A DNA stretch of 64,000 nucleotides from Mesorhizobium sophorae (GCF_002270415.1 NZ_NNRI01000007.1:186001-250000), one strand, 5' to 3'. Positions 35,295-44,520 are shown, counted from the first letter of the stretch. The notes: generated from the sequence alone by a model not told the origin. Translations and numbers: made by a program.

Positions 35295-36011
35295 TCAGCC
35301 CGGTCTGAGCATCGAGCGTGAAATCGCAAAAATGCGCTCGGCGCCGAGCATATAGGCCATCAGCGTGTCCAGCCGGAACAGCCCGGCATAGGCGCGATCG
35401 AGCACGTTGAGCGAACCGGTATAGGCGCCGAAGGCCGGCATGATCATGCGTCCGCCATCGCCGGCAAAGCAGCGCCGCCGCACCGAACGCCCACGCTGCA
35501 CGATGCGCGCGCACGGATGCAGATGGCCCGCTATCTCGCCTTCGACACGTTCCTTCGTTGGCTCATGCCGGAACAACAGCGAGCCTATGGCAAGTTCGCG
35601 CACCGTCTCGCCGGGTAGGTCGGCGGGCGCTTCCGGATCGTGATTGCCGGCAACCCAGAACCAGTCGCGGCCTGATATCAGCGCTTCCAGCCGTTCGCGG
35701 AAGCTCGCATGCATGCGCTCGGCGCCGCCGCCATCGTGGAAGCTGTCGCCCAGGCTGATGACGATGGATGGCTGATAGTCGGCGATCACGGCCTGCAGTC
35801 TCAGCAACGTCGCGCCGGTGTCGTAAGGCGGGATCAGCGCGCCGCGCCGCGCCAGCGACGAACCCTTTTCGAGATGCAGGTCGGAAACGGCCAGAAGCCG
35901 CAGATCCGGAAAATAAAGCACGCCGCGCCGGTCGCAGACCGCACGTTCGCCGGCGATGCCGACAAGGTCGGCCTCGGCAATCAGCGACGTGCGCGCCAGC
36001 GAAAAATTCAT
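35295..36011 (-). CDS. pdeM: ligase-associated DNA-damage-response metallophosphoesterase
   Basis: A 238-residue calcineurin-like phosphoesterase. Metal ligands are in LLAVSDLHLEKGS, ISLGDSFHDGG, WVAGNHDPEAP and GEIAGHLHPCAR. The family is usually found with an ATP-dependent DNA ligase, an Lhr-like helicase and an MBL-fold exonuclease in DNA repair operons. Here the helicase is immediately upstream (13 bases), but the ligase and exonuclease are not adjacent. ATG 36011 (MNFSLARTSLI) is chosen because the homology starts there. Confidence 0.85.
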   Translation of the reverse strand: MNFSLARTSLIAEADLVGIAGERAVCDRRGVLYFPDLRLLAVSDLHLEKGSSLARRGALIPPYDTGATLLRLQAVIADYQPSIVISLGDSFHDGGGAERMHASFRERLEALISGRDWFWVAGNHDPEAPADLPGETVRELAIGSLLFRHEPTKERVEGEIAGHLHPCARIVQRGRSVRRRCFAGDGGRMIMPAFGAYTGSLNVLDRAYAGLFRLDTLMAYMLGAERIFAISRSMLRPG

Positions 36012-36024
36012 CTCGAAATCAGTC

Positions 36025-38544
36025 TCATCTTTGGCCCATGGCCTCCTCGACCAGATCCGCGGCTTCCATGAGCAAGGACTCATTGGCGCCGCCATTCACC
36101 AATTCCTTGCCGATCTCCAGCATGATCGGCACGGCCAGCGGCGATATCTGCTCAAGATGCTTATGCATGATTCGACCGCGAACACGCGAGAGCATCTCGG
36201 CAAGTCTGCTGACATCGAGCAGGCCCGCCGATGCATCGGTGCGCGTTGCCTGTAGCAGGATGTGGTCCGGTTCGTGGCTGCGCAACACGTCGTAGATCAG
36301 GTCGGCCGAGACGGTTACCTGGCGGCCGCTCTTCTCCTGGCCGGGAAAGCGCTTTTCGATCAGCCCGGCGATGACCGCGCAGGTGCGAAACGTCCGCTTC
36401 AGCATCCAGCTGTCGTTCAGCCAGGCCTCGAGGTCGTCGCCGAGCATGTCCTCGTCGAACAAGGCGGCCAAAGAAGGCTTCTTCGCCTTGAACAGTGCCG
36501 CCATGTCGTCCAGCGCCCAGACGGCCAGCGAATAGTCGGTGGCGACGAAGCCGAGTGGGCGGGCGTTGGCACGCTCCAGCCGCCGCGTCAAAAGCATGCC
36601 GAGCGTCTGGTGCGCCAGCCTGCCTTCGAAGGGATAGGCGACCATGTAGTGGCGGTTGCCGCGCGGAAAGGTCTCAACCAGAAGGTCGCCGCGCTTCGGC
36701 AGCACCGACTTTTCCTTCTGCAGCCGCAGCCAGTCGGCGACCTGCTCGGGCAGCGCCTGCCAGCGGTTGCTGTCGGCCAGCATGCCGCGCACCTGATCGG
36801 CGAGATAGGTCGACAGCGGAAACTTGCCGCCGGCATAGGACGGCACGATGATGTTGGCGCCGGCGCCGTTGGAGACGACGCATTCGTTCTCGCGGATGCC
36901 CTCGAAGCGCAGCACCTTGCCGGCAAACAGGAAATTGTCGCCGGGGCGTAGCGTCTCGGCGAAATATTCCTCGATCTTGCCCAGCACCGGCCCCCCGCGC
37001 CCAGCCATGCCACGGCCCTGCCTGACATAGCGGACATTGAGTTCCGGCATTTCGACGATGGTGCCGACATTTAGCCGGTATTGCTGGGCGACACGCGGAT
37101 GCGAGACGCGCCACAGCCCGCCGACTGTCTTTCGAATGCGGGCGTAGCGCTCATAGTTCTTCAGCGCGTAGCCGCCGGTGGCGACGAAATCGACGACACG
37201 GTCGAAGGTCTCGCGTGCCAGCCCGGCATAGGGCGCGGCGCTGCGCACTTCTTCGAATAAATGGTCGGCATCGAAGGGCGCGCCGCAGGCGACGCCCAGC
37301 ACGTGCTGCGACAGCACGTCGAGCGCGCCGGTGATCAACGGCGGCGTGTCCTGCGCGCCGAGATAGTTGGCGTCGAGTGCGGCACGGCATTCCAGCACCT
37401 CGAAACGGTTGGCCGGAATAAGGATCGCCTTGGACGGCTCGTCCATGCGGTGGTTGGCGCGGCCGATGCGCTGCGCCAGGCGGCTCGCGCCCTTCGGCGC
37501 GCCGACATGCACGACCAGGTCGACGTCGCCCCAGTCGATGCCGAGATCGAGCGTCGACGTCGCGACGATGGCGCGCAGCGCATTCTCGCCCATCGCCTTC
37601 TCGACCCGCCGACGCTGGCCGACATCGAGCGAACCGTGATGCAAGGCAATCGGCAGCGAGTCCTCATTGGCCCGCCACAGTTCCTGGAACAGCAATTCGG
37701 CCTGGCTGCGGGTGTTGACGAACAGCAGCGTCGTGCGGTGCCTTTTGATCGCCTCGTAGATTTCAGGAATGGCGTATCGGGCCGAATGGCCGGACCACGG
37801 CACATGCTGCTCCGAGTCGAGAATGGAGATGTCGGGCCTGGCTCCGCCGGCCACGGTGATCAGGCCGGCCATGGCGCCTGACGGATTCTGGCCGACCAGC
37901 CAACGCCGCAATTCGTCGGGCTCGGCGACCGTAGCCGACAAGCCTATCGTCTGCAGGCCAGGCACGTAGCTGCGCAGCCGCGCCAGGCCGAGCGCCAGCA
38001 GATGCCCGCGCTTCGACGTCACCAGCGAGTGCAGCTCGTCGAGCACGACATAGCGCAGATCCTCGAAGAAGCGACGGGCATCGGGCGCCGCGATCAGCAG
38101 CGCCAGTTGCTCGGGCGTGGTGAGCAGAATGTCGGGCGGCACCAGTTTCTGGCGCTGACGCTTGTGCGACGGCGTGTCGCCGGTGCGCGTCTCGATGGTT
38201 ACAGGCAGGCCGATCTCTTCTACCGGCTTGCCGAGATTGCGCTCGATGTCGACCGCCAGCGCCTTCAGCGGCGAGATGTAGAGGGTATGGATGCCGCGAT
38301 GCGCCTGCCCCGGCTTTCGCCTTGGCCAGTTGGCCAGTTCGGTCAGCGAGGGCATGAAGCCGGCCAACGTTTTGCCGGCCCCGGTCGGGGCGATCAGCAG
38401 CACCGATTGCCCGGCCTGGGCCCTTGCCAGCAATTCGATCTGGTGGGCACGCGGCGACCAGCCTTTCTCGCCGAACCACCTGATGAATGGTTCGGGCAGG
38501 GCTACAGTGGCATTCTGTTCGGCAAGGCGCGGCTGCTCTGTCAC
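36025..38544 (-). CDS. ligase-associated DEXH-box helicase (Lhr-Core type)
   Basis: An 839-residue superfamily 2 helicase. Motifs in order: IAPTGAGKTLAGFMP (Walker A), TTPEQLALL, VVLDELHSL (DExH), IGLSATVAEP, LLFVNTRSQAE, and QRIGRANHRMDEPSK (motif VI). The C-terminal Lhr-Core domains fill residues 430-839. It unwinds DNA or RNA:DNA hybrids; Lhr proteins act in repair. It is paired with pdeM, which starts 13 bases after it. Confidence 0.9.
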   Translation of the reverse strand: MTEQPRLAEQNATVALPEPFIRWFGEKGWSPRAHQIELLARAQAGQSVLLIAPTGAGKTLAGFMPSLTELANWPRRKPGQAHRGIHTLYISPLKALAVDIERNLGKPVEEIGLPVTIETRTGDTPSHKRQRQKLVPPDILLTTPEQLALLIAAPDARRFFEDLRYVVLDELHSLVTSKRGHLLALGLARLRSYVPGLQTIGLSATVAEPDELRRWLVGQNPSGAMAGLITVAGGARPDISILDSEQHVPWSGHSARYAIPEIYEAIKRHRTTLLFVNTRSQAELLFQELWRANEDSLPIALHHGSLDVGQRRRVEKAMGENALRAIVATSTLDLGIDWGDVDLVVHVGAPKGASRLAQRIGRANHRMDEPSKAILIPANRFEVLECRAALDANYLGAQDTPPLITGALDVLSQHVLGVACGAPFDADHLFEEVRSAAPYAGLARETFDRVVDFVATGGYALKNYERYARIRKTVGGLWRVSHPRVAQQYRLNVGTIVEMPELNVRYVRQGRGMAGRGGPVLGKIEEYFAETLRPGDNFLFAGKVLRFEGIRENECVVSNGAGANIIVPSYAGGKFPLSTYLADQVRGMLADSNRWQALPEQVADWLRLQKEKSVLPKRGDLLVETFPRGNRHYMVAYPFEGRLAHQTLGMLLTRRLERANARPLGFVATDYSLAVWALDDMAALFKAKKPSLAALFDEDMLGDDLEAWLNDSWMLKRTFRTCAVIAGLIEKRFPGQEKSGRQVTVSADLIYDVLRSHEPDHILLQATRTDASAGLLDVSRLAEMLSRVRGRIMHKHLEQISPLAVPIMLEIGKELVNGGANESLLMEAADLVEEAMGQR

Positions 38545-38610
38545 GCGCCAGAGGTAGCGCGAAGGTGGGCAATCGCCAAGAAGAATCGGAACAAAAGGGG
38601 ATCGAAGGCC

Positions 38611-39471
38611 TTAAGGCCGCCGAAAACCGGTCGGGCCGCCATAGAGATAGCCGATGCGGGCGATCGCCTCCTTCAGCCCTTCGCGCGACACCAGCATGGT
38701 GTGGCCATTGGCATGGATCATCGTATCGGCGTCGGTCATGACGGCGACATGGCCTTTCCAGAAGACGAGGTCGCCGCGCCGCAACCCGGTGTAATCCGGG
38801 CCAGGATCGAGCGGCTCGCCGAGAGTCGCCGCTTGCATGTCGGAATCGCGCAGCACGTCGCTTCCGGTCATGCGCATCGCCAGTTGCACAAGGCCCGAAC
38901 AGTCGATGCCGAAACCCGAAGCGCCGCCCCACAGATACGGTGTGCCGAGAAACATCTCGGCCACCGCAACATAGTCGGCTGCCGCATTACCGACAGGCCG
39001 CAGATGGCCGGCGATGATCGCCTCGCCGGAAGGCAGGACGGCATAGTGCGTGCCGCGCGTTTCGGCTGCACCCGTCACCGCAACCGTCGATCCCATCGAC
39101 AATTGTCCGGCGATCGGAAACCGCAGATCCGGCGCGGGGTAGAGGAAGGTGCGCGGCACCGACACGATATGGGTCGCCGCCTGATCCCGCCCGCCCAGCA
39201 TGGTATCGGCGACATAACCGACATAACCATCGCGCTCGGCCTGGATCCAGGCCCAGCCTTCGGCGACCTCGAAGACGAGGACATCATCGCCGAACAGGGC
39301 TTGCGTGTTGACGCCGGCATCCGGCCGCGGCGCTTTGCGCACATCGGCCACGGACGCGGTGATCCGCGCCGGCCGGCCGGCGACGAAGCGGTCGGCGGCG
39401 ACCTCGCCCTTCAGCCGCGCATCGGCAAGGTCGGAACGGAAAGCGTGAAGGCGGGCATCCCTGGCGGTCAA
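38611..39471 (-). CDS. NlpC/P60 family peptidoglycan hydrolase with SH3 domains
   Basis: A 286-residue YkfC-type enzyme that cleaves the gamma-D-Glu to diamino-acid bond in wall peptides. SH3-like repeats occupy about residues 35-160 (ITASVADVRKAP, HIVSVPRTFLYPAPDLRF). The catalytic domain has GIDCSGLVQLAMR (Cys), WKGHVAVMTD (His) and MIHANGHTMLVS. No signal peptide is seen, so it may recycle peptides in the cytoplasm. The frame opens at TTG 39471 with only AGAG upstream; the start is uncertain. Downstream of the MarR gene and the aminopeptidase, it may share their transcript. Confidence 0.85.
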   Translation of the reverse strand: MTARDARLHAFRSDLADARLKGEVAADRFVAGRPARITASVADVRKAPRPDAGVNTQALFGDDVLVFEVAEGWAWIQAERDGYVGYVADTMLGGRDQAATHIVSVPRTFLYPAPDLRFPIAGQLSMGSTVAVTGAAETRGTHYAVLPSGEAIIAGHLRPVGNAAADYVAVAEMFLGTPYLWGGASGFGIDCSGLVQLAMRMTGSDVLRDSDMQAATLGEPLDPGPDYTGLRRGDLVFWKGHVAVMTDADTMIHANGHTMLVSREGLKEAIARIGYLYGGPTGFRRP

Positions 39472-39499
39472 ATCAGCAACTCTGCTTTATTATGTTGAC

Positions 39500-39565
39500 G
39501 CATGATCTTGTCCGAAAAACTGGTTCCCGCTTCTTGCTGCGCTGACCTGCGGTTCGGGATCGTGC
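39500..39565. repeat. degenerate R2 palindromic repeat with internal insertion
   Basis: The left arm GCATGATCTTGTCCG and the right arm GGTTCGGGATCGTGC belong to the R2 family. About 20 extra bases lie between the arms compared with my recollection of typical copies. It ends one base before the MarR stop codon. Confidence 0.55.
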
Positions 39566-39566
39566 T

Positions 39567-39917
39567 TCAAATCGGCAATTCGTGGGCCTTGGCAATGATA
39601 CCATCGCCGAAGCGCTCGACAAAGAGCGCGCCCTCGACCGTGCGCCTGATCAGCACATTGCGCTTGTCGAGCTCGTCGCGATGGCGCGACACGAGCTTCA
39701 ACGCACCCATCGTGTCGAGCGCGCGGGTGATCACCGGCTTGGTGACATTGAGGCGGGCGGCGAGCCCGCGCACCGTGTGCGGCGGCGGATCGAGATAGAT
39801 GGTGAACAGGATCGCCGTCTGGCGCATGGTCAGGTCGGGCGCGTCGTCGCGCACCTGCGACAGCATCACTTGCTGCCACAGTCGCAAGGCCTGGCTGGGG
39901 CGCATGGCAATCGACAT
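39567..39917 (-). CDS. MarR-type winged-helix regulator
   Basis: A 116-residue small winged-helix protein: LTMRQTAILFTIYL, then TVRGLAARLNVTKPVITRALDTMGALKLVSR (recognition helix region, shown only for identification) and RNVLIRRTVEGALFVERFG. This is a MarR-like DNA-binding core without the long N-terminal dimer helix. Ligand and targets are unknown. It sits between the aminopeptidase and NlpC/P60 genes on the same strand. ATG 39917 or 39905 are possible starts. Confidence 0.75.
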   Translation of the reverse strand: MSIAMRPSQALRLWQQVMLSQVRDDAPDLTMRQTAILFTIYLDPPPHTVRGLAARLNVTKPVITRALDTMGALKLVSRHRDELDKRNVLIRRTVEGALFVERFGDGIIAKAHELPI

Positions 39918-39989
39918 CCGAGCAGCATGACGGCAAATTGTTTCGGTTCCGTTTCAGTTTCTGCAATTTGCCGGCTCTGCTTGTCGCTA

Positions 39990-41354
39990 TCAGCCAAAGC
40001 GTTTCGAGATGATCCGCTCCAGCGCGCGAATGCCCTGCGCCTCGCCGCCCGCGGGGCCATACGCACGGTCGGCGGGGTTCCAGGCGAAGATGTCGAAATG
40101 CGCCCAGCCGGCGGTCTTTTCGACAAAGCGCTTGAGGAAGAGTGCCGCCGTGATCGAGCCGGCGAAACCGTCCGTGGTGACGTTGTTGATGTCGGCGATC
40201 TTCGACGACAGTTTTGCATCGTAAGGCCGCCACAACGGCATGCGCCACAGCGGATCTTCGGCGGCGACGGAAGCCGCCGCCAGGTCGGACGCCAGTGCGT
40301 CGTCGCCGGTATAGAAGGGTGGCAGGTCGGGGCCGAGCGCGACACGGGCTGCCCCGGTCAGCGTCGCCATATCGACCAGAAGCTGCGGTTCCTCCTCGTC
40401 GGCCAAGGCCAGCGCATCGGCCAGCACCAGTCGCCCCTCGGCGTCCGTGTTGCCGATCTCGACGGTAACGCCCTTGCGGCTCGTCAGCACGTCGCCCGGC
40501 CGGAAGGCGTTGCCGGCGATCGAATTCTCGACCGCGGGAATGAGCACGCGCAGACGCACGTTCAGCCCGGCGGCCATGATCATCGATGCGAGACCAAGCA
40601 CATTGGCCGCGCCGCCCATGTCCTTCTTCATCAACAGCATGCCGGACGACGGCTTGATGTCGAGACCGCCTGTGTCGAAACAGACGCCCTTGCCGACCAG
40701 CGTCACCTTCGGCGCGCCCTGCGGCCCCCATCTCATGTCGATCAGGCGCGGGGCGCCGGTCGACGCGCGACCGACGGCATGGATCATCGGGAAATTCCGG
40801 TCGAGGAGATCGTCGCCCGTCACCACCGAGATTTCGGCACTGTGCGCTGCGGCGAGGCTCCGCACCGCCTTCTCCAATTCTTCCGGACCCATGTCGCTGG
40901 TCGGCGTGTTGACCAGATCGCGTGTCAGGAAGACGCCATCGGCAATGCGGCGAACGCGCCCGGCATCGACGCCGGCCGGCAAGACGAAGCGCAGCGCCTT
41001 GCCGGATTTCTTGCCATAGCGGGTAAAGACATAGCCGCCGAGCACCAACGCAGTTGCCGCCAGCTCCGGCTCGGCCGGCGCGGAGGCGAAATGCCAATCG
41101 CCTTCCGGCAAGGCTTTCGACAACGCACCAAGAGCGAGTGCGCCCTCGCCATCGCCGATACCGAACAAGGCGCCGCCGAGGGCTCCCTTTTCGCCGGGCA
41201 CGACCAGCGTCCTGCCTGCCTCGCCTGAAAAGCCGTTTGCCCTGGCCCAGGCGACCGCGGCAGGCGCAAGACCGGCTGCTTCCAGCCCATCCCTGGCGAC
41301 CAGATGGACCGGCAGCGCGCCCGGCAGTTTCTTTTCGACGAGTTCGACAGGCAT
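39990..41354 (-). CDS. M17 leucyl aminopeptidase family protein
   Basis: A 454-residue cytoplasmic metallo-aminopeptidase. The M17 signatures are VGKGVCFDTGGLDIKP (with metal-binding Lys and Asp), MLLMKKDMGGAA and NTDAEGRLVLADAL. It removes N-terminal residues from peptides in turnover. GGAG lies 9 bases before the ATG. It is divergent from tadD across 82 bases and upstream of marR and the NlpC/P60 gene, a neighbourhood of peptide-processing enzymes. Confidence 0.9.
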   Translation of the reverse strand: MPVELVEKKLPGALPVHLVARDGLEAAGLAPAAVAWARANGFSGEAGRTLVVPGEKGALGGALFGIGDGEGALALGALSKALPEGDWHFASAPAEPELAATALVLGGYVFTRYGKKSGKALRFVLPAGVDAGRVRRIADGVFLTRDLVNTPTSDMGPEELEKAVRSLAAAHSAEISVVTGDDLLDRNFPMIHAVGRASTGAPRLIDMRWGPQGAPKVTLVGKGVCFDTGGLDIKPSSGMLLMKKDMGGAANVLGLASMIMAAGLNVRLRVLIPAVENSIAGNAFRPGDVLTSRKGVTVEIGNTDAEGRLVLADALALADEEEPQLLVDMATLTGAARVALGPDLPPFYTGDDALASDLAAASVAAEDPLWRMPLWRPYDAKLSSKIADINNVTTDGFAGSITAALFLKRFVEKTAGWAHFDIFAWNPADRAYGPAGGEAQGIRALERIISKRFG

Positions 41355-41391
41355 TCGAGGTTCTCCGTGCGGCGCCCTTGAGTCGCCATTC

Positions 41392-41413
41392 TTAACCGTC
41401 CGTTAGGGTTAAC
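41392..41413. promoter_or_regulatory. CtrA-like motif upstream of tadD
   Basis: TTAA-CCGTCCG-TTAG has the 7-base spacer of the CtrA consensus (TTAA-N7-TTAA) with one mismatch. A further TTAAC follows at 41409. It lies about 35 bases before the tadD start. Confidence 0.45.
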
Positions 41414-41436
41414 AGAATATTTCTTCGGGAGGGAAG

Positions 41437-42300
41437 ATGGCCACGCAATGGCCGCGTATGAATGGAGGCCCGGTGCCGATGCCGACCAACCGCACGATCA
41501 ATGCCACGGGAAAACGGTTCATCACCACGGCGCTCGTGCTGGCGCTCGCGGCCGGTGTCGCCGGTTGCGCAACCGACAAGTTCACTACCGGTTCGATCGG
41601 ACGCAACAGCGGCAAACCGCTGGAGGCCATGTCGGGCGGGGAACTGCACACTGCAACGGCGGCACTTGGCCAATCCTACGCCAGGAACCCCACCGACAAG
41701 CGTATCGCCACCAATTATTCGGCGGCGCTGCAGATGGATGGCGACGCCGACCAGTCGCTCGCCGTGATGCGCAAGCTGGCGATCGCCCTGCCGAAGGATC
41801 GCGACGTGCTCGCCTCCTATGGCAAGGCGCTGGCTGCCAACGGCCAGTTCGAGGCCGCTCTGGACGCCGTGCGCCGCGCCCAGACACCGGAATATCCCGA
41901 CTGGAGGCTGGTGTCGGCCGAAGCGGCCATTCTCGACCAGATCGGCCAGAAGGACGACGCGCGCCAGCTTTATCGCAAGGCTCTCGAACTAAAGCCGAAC
42001 GAGCCTTCGGTGCTCTCCAATCTCGGCATGTCCTACGTGCTGGAAGGTGACCTGCGCACCGCCGAAACCTATATGCGCTCCGCCGCGCAGCAGCCGAACG
42101 CAGACAGCCGGGTGCGCCAGAACCTGGCGCTGGTCGTCGGCCTGCAGGGCCGTTTCGACGAAGCCGAGAAGATCGCCTCGCAGGAACTCTCGCCCGAACA
42201 GGCACAGGCAAACGTCGCCTATCTGCGCCAGATGCTGGCCCAGCAGAACGCCTGGAGCCAGCTCAAGGACCAGGACAAGCCAAAGTCCGCGACCAACTAG
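41437..42300 (+). CDS. tadD: TadD-type pilus assembly lipoprotein with TPR repeats
   Basis: A 287-residue lipoprotein. The lipobox LAAGVAGC (Cys at about residue 47) follows a hydrophobic signal. Tetratricopeptide repeats occupy about 70-260; a clear one is DDARQLYRKALELKPNEPSVLSNLGMSY (cited only to locate it). TadD supports secretin assembly of the Flp pilus. GGAGG lies 4 bases before the ATG at 41437. An ATG at 41479 with GGAGG at 10 bases would give a more typical signal length and is a real alternative. The gene converges on tadC. Confidence 0.88.
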   Translation: MATQWPRMNGGPVPMPTNRTINATGKRFITTALVLALAAGVAGCATDKFTTGSIGRNSGKPLEAMSGGELHTATAALGQSYARNPTDKRIATNYSAALQMDGDADQSLAVMRKLAIALPKDRDVLASYGKALAANGQFEAALDAVRRAQTPEYPDWRLVSAEAAILDQIGQKDDARQLYRKALELKPNEPSVLSNLGMSYVLEGDLRTAETYMRSAAQQPNADSRVRQNLALVVGLQGRFDEAEKIASQELSPEQAQANVAYLRQMLAQQNAWSQLKDQDKPKSATN

Positions 42301-42337
42301 ATCTCGTCGCGCCGAACTCGCTTTAAGTCTTTGTTTG

Positions 42338-42382
42338 ATGCATGTCGTTGGCCCAATACCGCTGCGTTCTTGTGCGACATGC
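42338..42382. repeat. palindromic intergenic repeat, family R1 (diverged copy)
   Basis: Starts ATGCATGTCGTTGG and ends GTGCGACATGC. The inner arm has changed (CCCAATACCG), so it is older than the copies near deoB and recF. Confidence 0.75.
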
Positions 42383-42410
42383 TATGGACGACAATCTGCG
42401 ACAACCTTGA

Positions 42411-42450
42411 AATGAAGAAGCCGCGCTGCGTTCAGCGCGGCTTCTTCATT
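42411..42450. terminator. strong bidirectional terminator between tadD and tadC
   Basis: AATGAAGAAGCCGCGCTG and its exact complement on the other side form an 18-bp stem with a CGTT loop. T-rich ends on both sides let it work for the two convergent genes. Confidence 0.85.
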
Positions 42451-42474
42451 TCTGATGCGGGACGAGCCTCGCCT

Positions 42475-43497
42475 CTATTGCGCTGTCGATGATGGTGCCG
42501 AACGATCGCCGAAGATGCCGCGCTGGCTGACCTGAATGCCGGCGGGGCCCAGAATGATCGCGAAAAGCACCGGCAGGAAGAACAGGATCATCGGCACGGT
42601 GAGCTTCGGCGGCAAGGCCGCCGCCTTCTTCTCCGCCGCGTTCATGCGCATGTCGCGGCTTTCGGCGGCCAGCACGCGCAGTGCATGCGCCACCGGCGTG
42701 CCGTAACGTTCGGCCTGGACGAGTGCCTGCGACACCGACTTGACCGATTCCAGGCCGGTGCGGCTTGCCAGGTTCTCGTAGGCCTGCCTGCGCTCCTGCA
42801 GATAGGAAAGCTCGGCGTTGGTGAGGATGAATTCTTCCGCCAGCGCCACCGATTGCGCGCCGATCTCGTCGGCGACCTTGCGCAGGGCCGCTTCCACCGA
42901 CATGCCCGATTCGACGCAGATCAGCATCAGATCGAGCGCATCCGGCCACGCCATCTGGATCGACTGCTTGCGCTTGGTAGCGCGGTTGTTGACGTAGACG
43001 ACCGGAGCGTAGAAGCCGCCATAGGCAACGAGGATGCAGACGAACACCCTGATGACCAATGGCTTGTCGGGCAATCCTCCGAGTACGAAGGTGTAGATTG
43101 CGCCCAGCGCGAAGCCGACAAAAGGAAGCACGAGACGGAAGAAAAGAAACCGCGTCAGCGGGTTCTGTCCGCGAAAGCCGGCGACCTTGAGTTTCTGCAA
43201 TGTGCCCTCATCGGCGAGAGCGCGCCTCAGATCCAGCCGGTCGACAATGTTGCGCATACCAACCGACTGTTCCTCGCGCAGGCCCTTGCGACGGCGATCC
43301 GCTTCGACGGCAAGCCGGGCGCGCTGCTTGGCGCGCAGTTCGTCGCGTTCCAGCGCGACGGTTTTCATGCGTGACTTGAGCTGGTTTCCGCCAAACGCCG
43401 GCAGCAAGGTGAAAATGGTCGCAAACACCGCTATGGCGACCAGCATCGCGATCAGGAAGCTCGGATCGGTCAGGGATTTGATGACTTGGTCGGTCAT
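42475..43497 (-). CDS. tadC: Flp pilus inner-membrane protein TadC
   Basis: A 340-residue type II secretion F-domain membrane protein with one N-terminal and several later helices (VIKSLTDPSFLIAMLVAIAVF; LTVPMILFFLPVLFAIIL). The cytoplasmic F domain has PDALDLMLICVESGMSVEAAL, a hallmark of TadB/TadC. With TadB it forms the platform on which the ATPase acts. It is the last gene of the minus-strand tad operon, 9 bases after tadB, and ends at the shared terminator. Confidence 0.92.
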   Translation of the reverse strand: MTDQVIKSLTDPSFLIAMLVAIAVFATIFTLLPAFGGNQLKSRMKTVALERDELRAKQRARLAVEADRRRKGLREEQSVGMRNIVDRLDLRRALADEGTLQKLKVAGFRGQNPLTRFLFFRLVLPFVGFALGAIYTFVLGGLPDKPLVIRVFVCILVAYGGFYAPVVYVNNRATKRKQSIQMAWPDALDLMLICVESGMSVEAALRKVADEIGAQSVALAEEFILTNAELSYLQERRQAYENLASRTGLESVKSVSQALVQAERYGTPVAHALRVLAAESRDMRMNAAEKKAAALPPKLTVPMILFFLPVLFAIILGPAGIQVSQRGIFGDRSAPSSTAQ

Positions 43498-43506
43498 GCC
43501 AGCATC

Positions 43507-44520
43507 CTAGACTTCGAAGTTCATCATCTTGCGCATTACAAAGATGCCGATCGACATCCAGACCGCCGAGCACCCAAGGATCAGGTGTCCAACGTTGGTG
43601 ACGAACAGCGGCATCAGGTAGTTCGGGCTCGACAGGTAGACGAGAAACGCAACGATGAAAGGCAGCGCACCGATGATGGCGGCGGACGCTTTCGCTTCCA
43701 TCGACAGTGCCTGGACCTTGGCTTTCATCTTCTTGCGATCGCGAAGCACGCGCGAAAGATTGCCCAGCGCCTCGGATAGGTTGCCGCCAGCCTGCGATTG
43801 AATCTGGATGACGATGCCGAAGAAGCTCGCCTCCGTGCAAGGCATGGTTTCGGGCATGCGCAAGGTCGCATCGGGGATCGACAGGCCCATCTGCTGGGAA
43901 TCGACGATACGACGAAATTCGGTCTTCACCGGTTCGGGAGATTCGTTGGCTATCAGGCGCACGGCGTCGTTCAGCGGCAGGCCGGACTTGACTGCACGCA
44001 CGATGATATCGAGCGCGTTTGGAAATTCGTTGAGGAATGCCTTGACGCGGCGGGCGCGACGAAACGAGACGAACCAGCGCGGCAGGCCGAGTGCGCCGGC
44101 CAGCAGCACGCCCGGCAGAACGAGCCGCGGCGCTCCGACCACAAAGGCAACCATCGTCAAAGCGAGGCCGCATATGGCGGAGTATATATAGAAGCGCTCG
44201 ACGGTGGTCTTCAGGCCAGCCTGACGGAGTTGGGCTTTCAGCGGTGGTTTCTTGACCCTGCTGTCGTTGGTTTTCTGCTTTGCGTCGAGCTCGTTCAGCG
44301 AATCCTGAACCGACTTGCGCCGCTTGACGGCTTCCGCCGCGCGGTCACGCGAGGCCTTGACGACGGAGCGATCAGTCTCGGCGGACTTGATCGTTTCAAG
44401 CCGCTTGCCGACCTGTTTCTCGTTGCTGATCCGGGTGAACAGGAATGCATAGGCGACCGCGCCGGCGCTAAAGCCGGCGAGCACGACAAACGCCAGTACT
44501 GTGCCGTCAATTCCAAACAT
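43507..44520 (-). CDS. tadB: Flp pilus inner-membrane protein TadB
   Basis: A 337-residue F-domain platform protein. An N-terminal helix (VLAFVVLAGFSAGAVAYAF) is followed by a charged cytoplasmic stretch, then FPNALDIIVRAVKSGLPLNDAV (paralogous to the TadC motif), and C-terminal helices. It starts 20 bases after the ATPase gene and lies 9 bases before tadC, so the three are co-translated. Confidence 0.92.
   Translation of the reverse strand: MFGIDGTVLAFVVLAGFSAGAVAYAFLFTRISNEKQVGKRLETIKSAETDRSVVKASRDRAAEAVKRRKSVQDSLNELDAKQKTNDSRVKKPPLKAQLRQAGLKTTVERFYIYSAICGLALTMVAFVVGAPRLVLPGVLLAGALGLPRWFVSFRRARRVKAFLNEFPNALDIIVRAVKSGLPLNDAVRLIANESPEPVKTEFRRIVDSQQMGLSIPDATLRMPETMPCTEASFFGIVIQIQSQAGGNLSEALGNLSRVLRDRKKMKAKVQALSMEAKASAAIIGALPFIVAFLVYLSSPNYLMPLFVTNVGHLILGCSAVWMSIGIFVMRKMMNFEV

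Noticed and set aside
38002..41228. Long plus-strand frames (498 and 548 codons) opposite the helicase, NlpC/P60, MarR and aminopeptidase genes
   Set aside because: The minus-strand genes carry intact catalytic motifs; the plus-strand frames are Arg/Gln/His-rich shadows that run across several genes.
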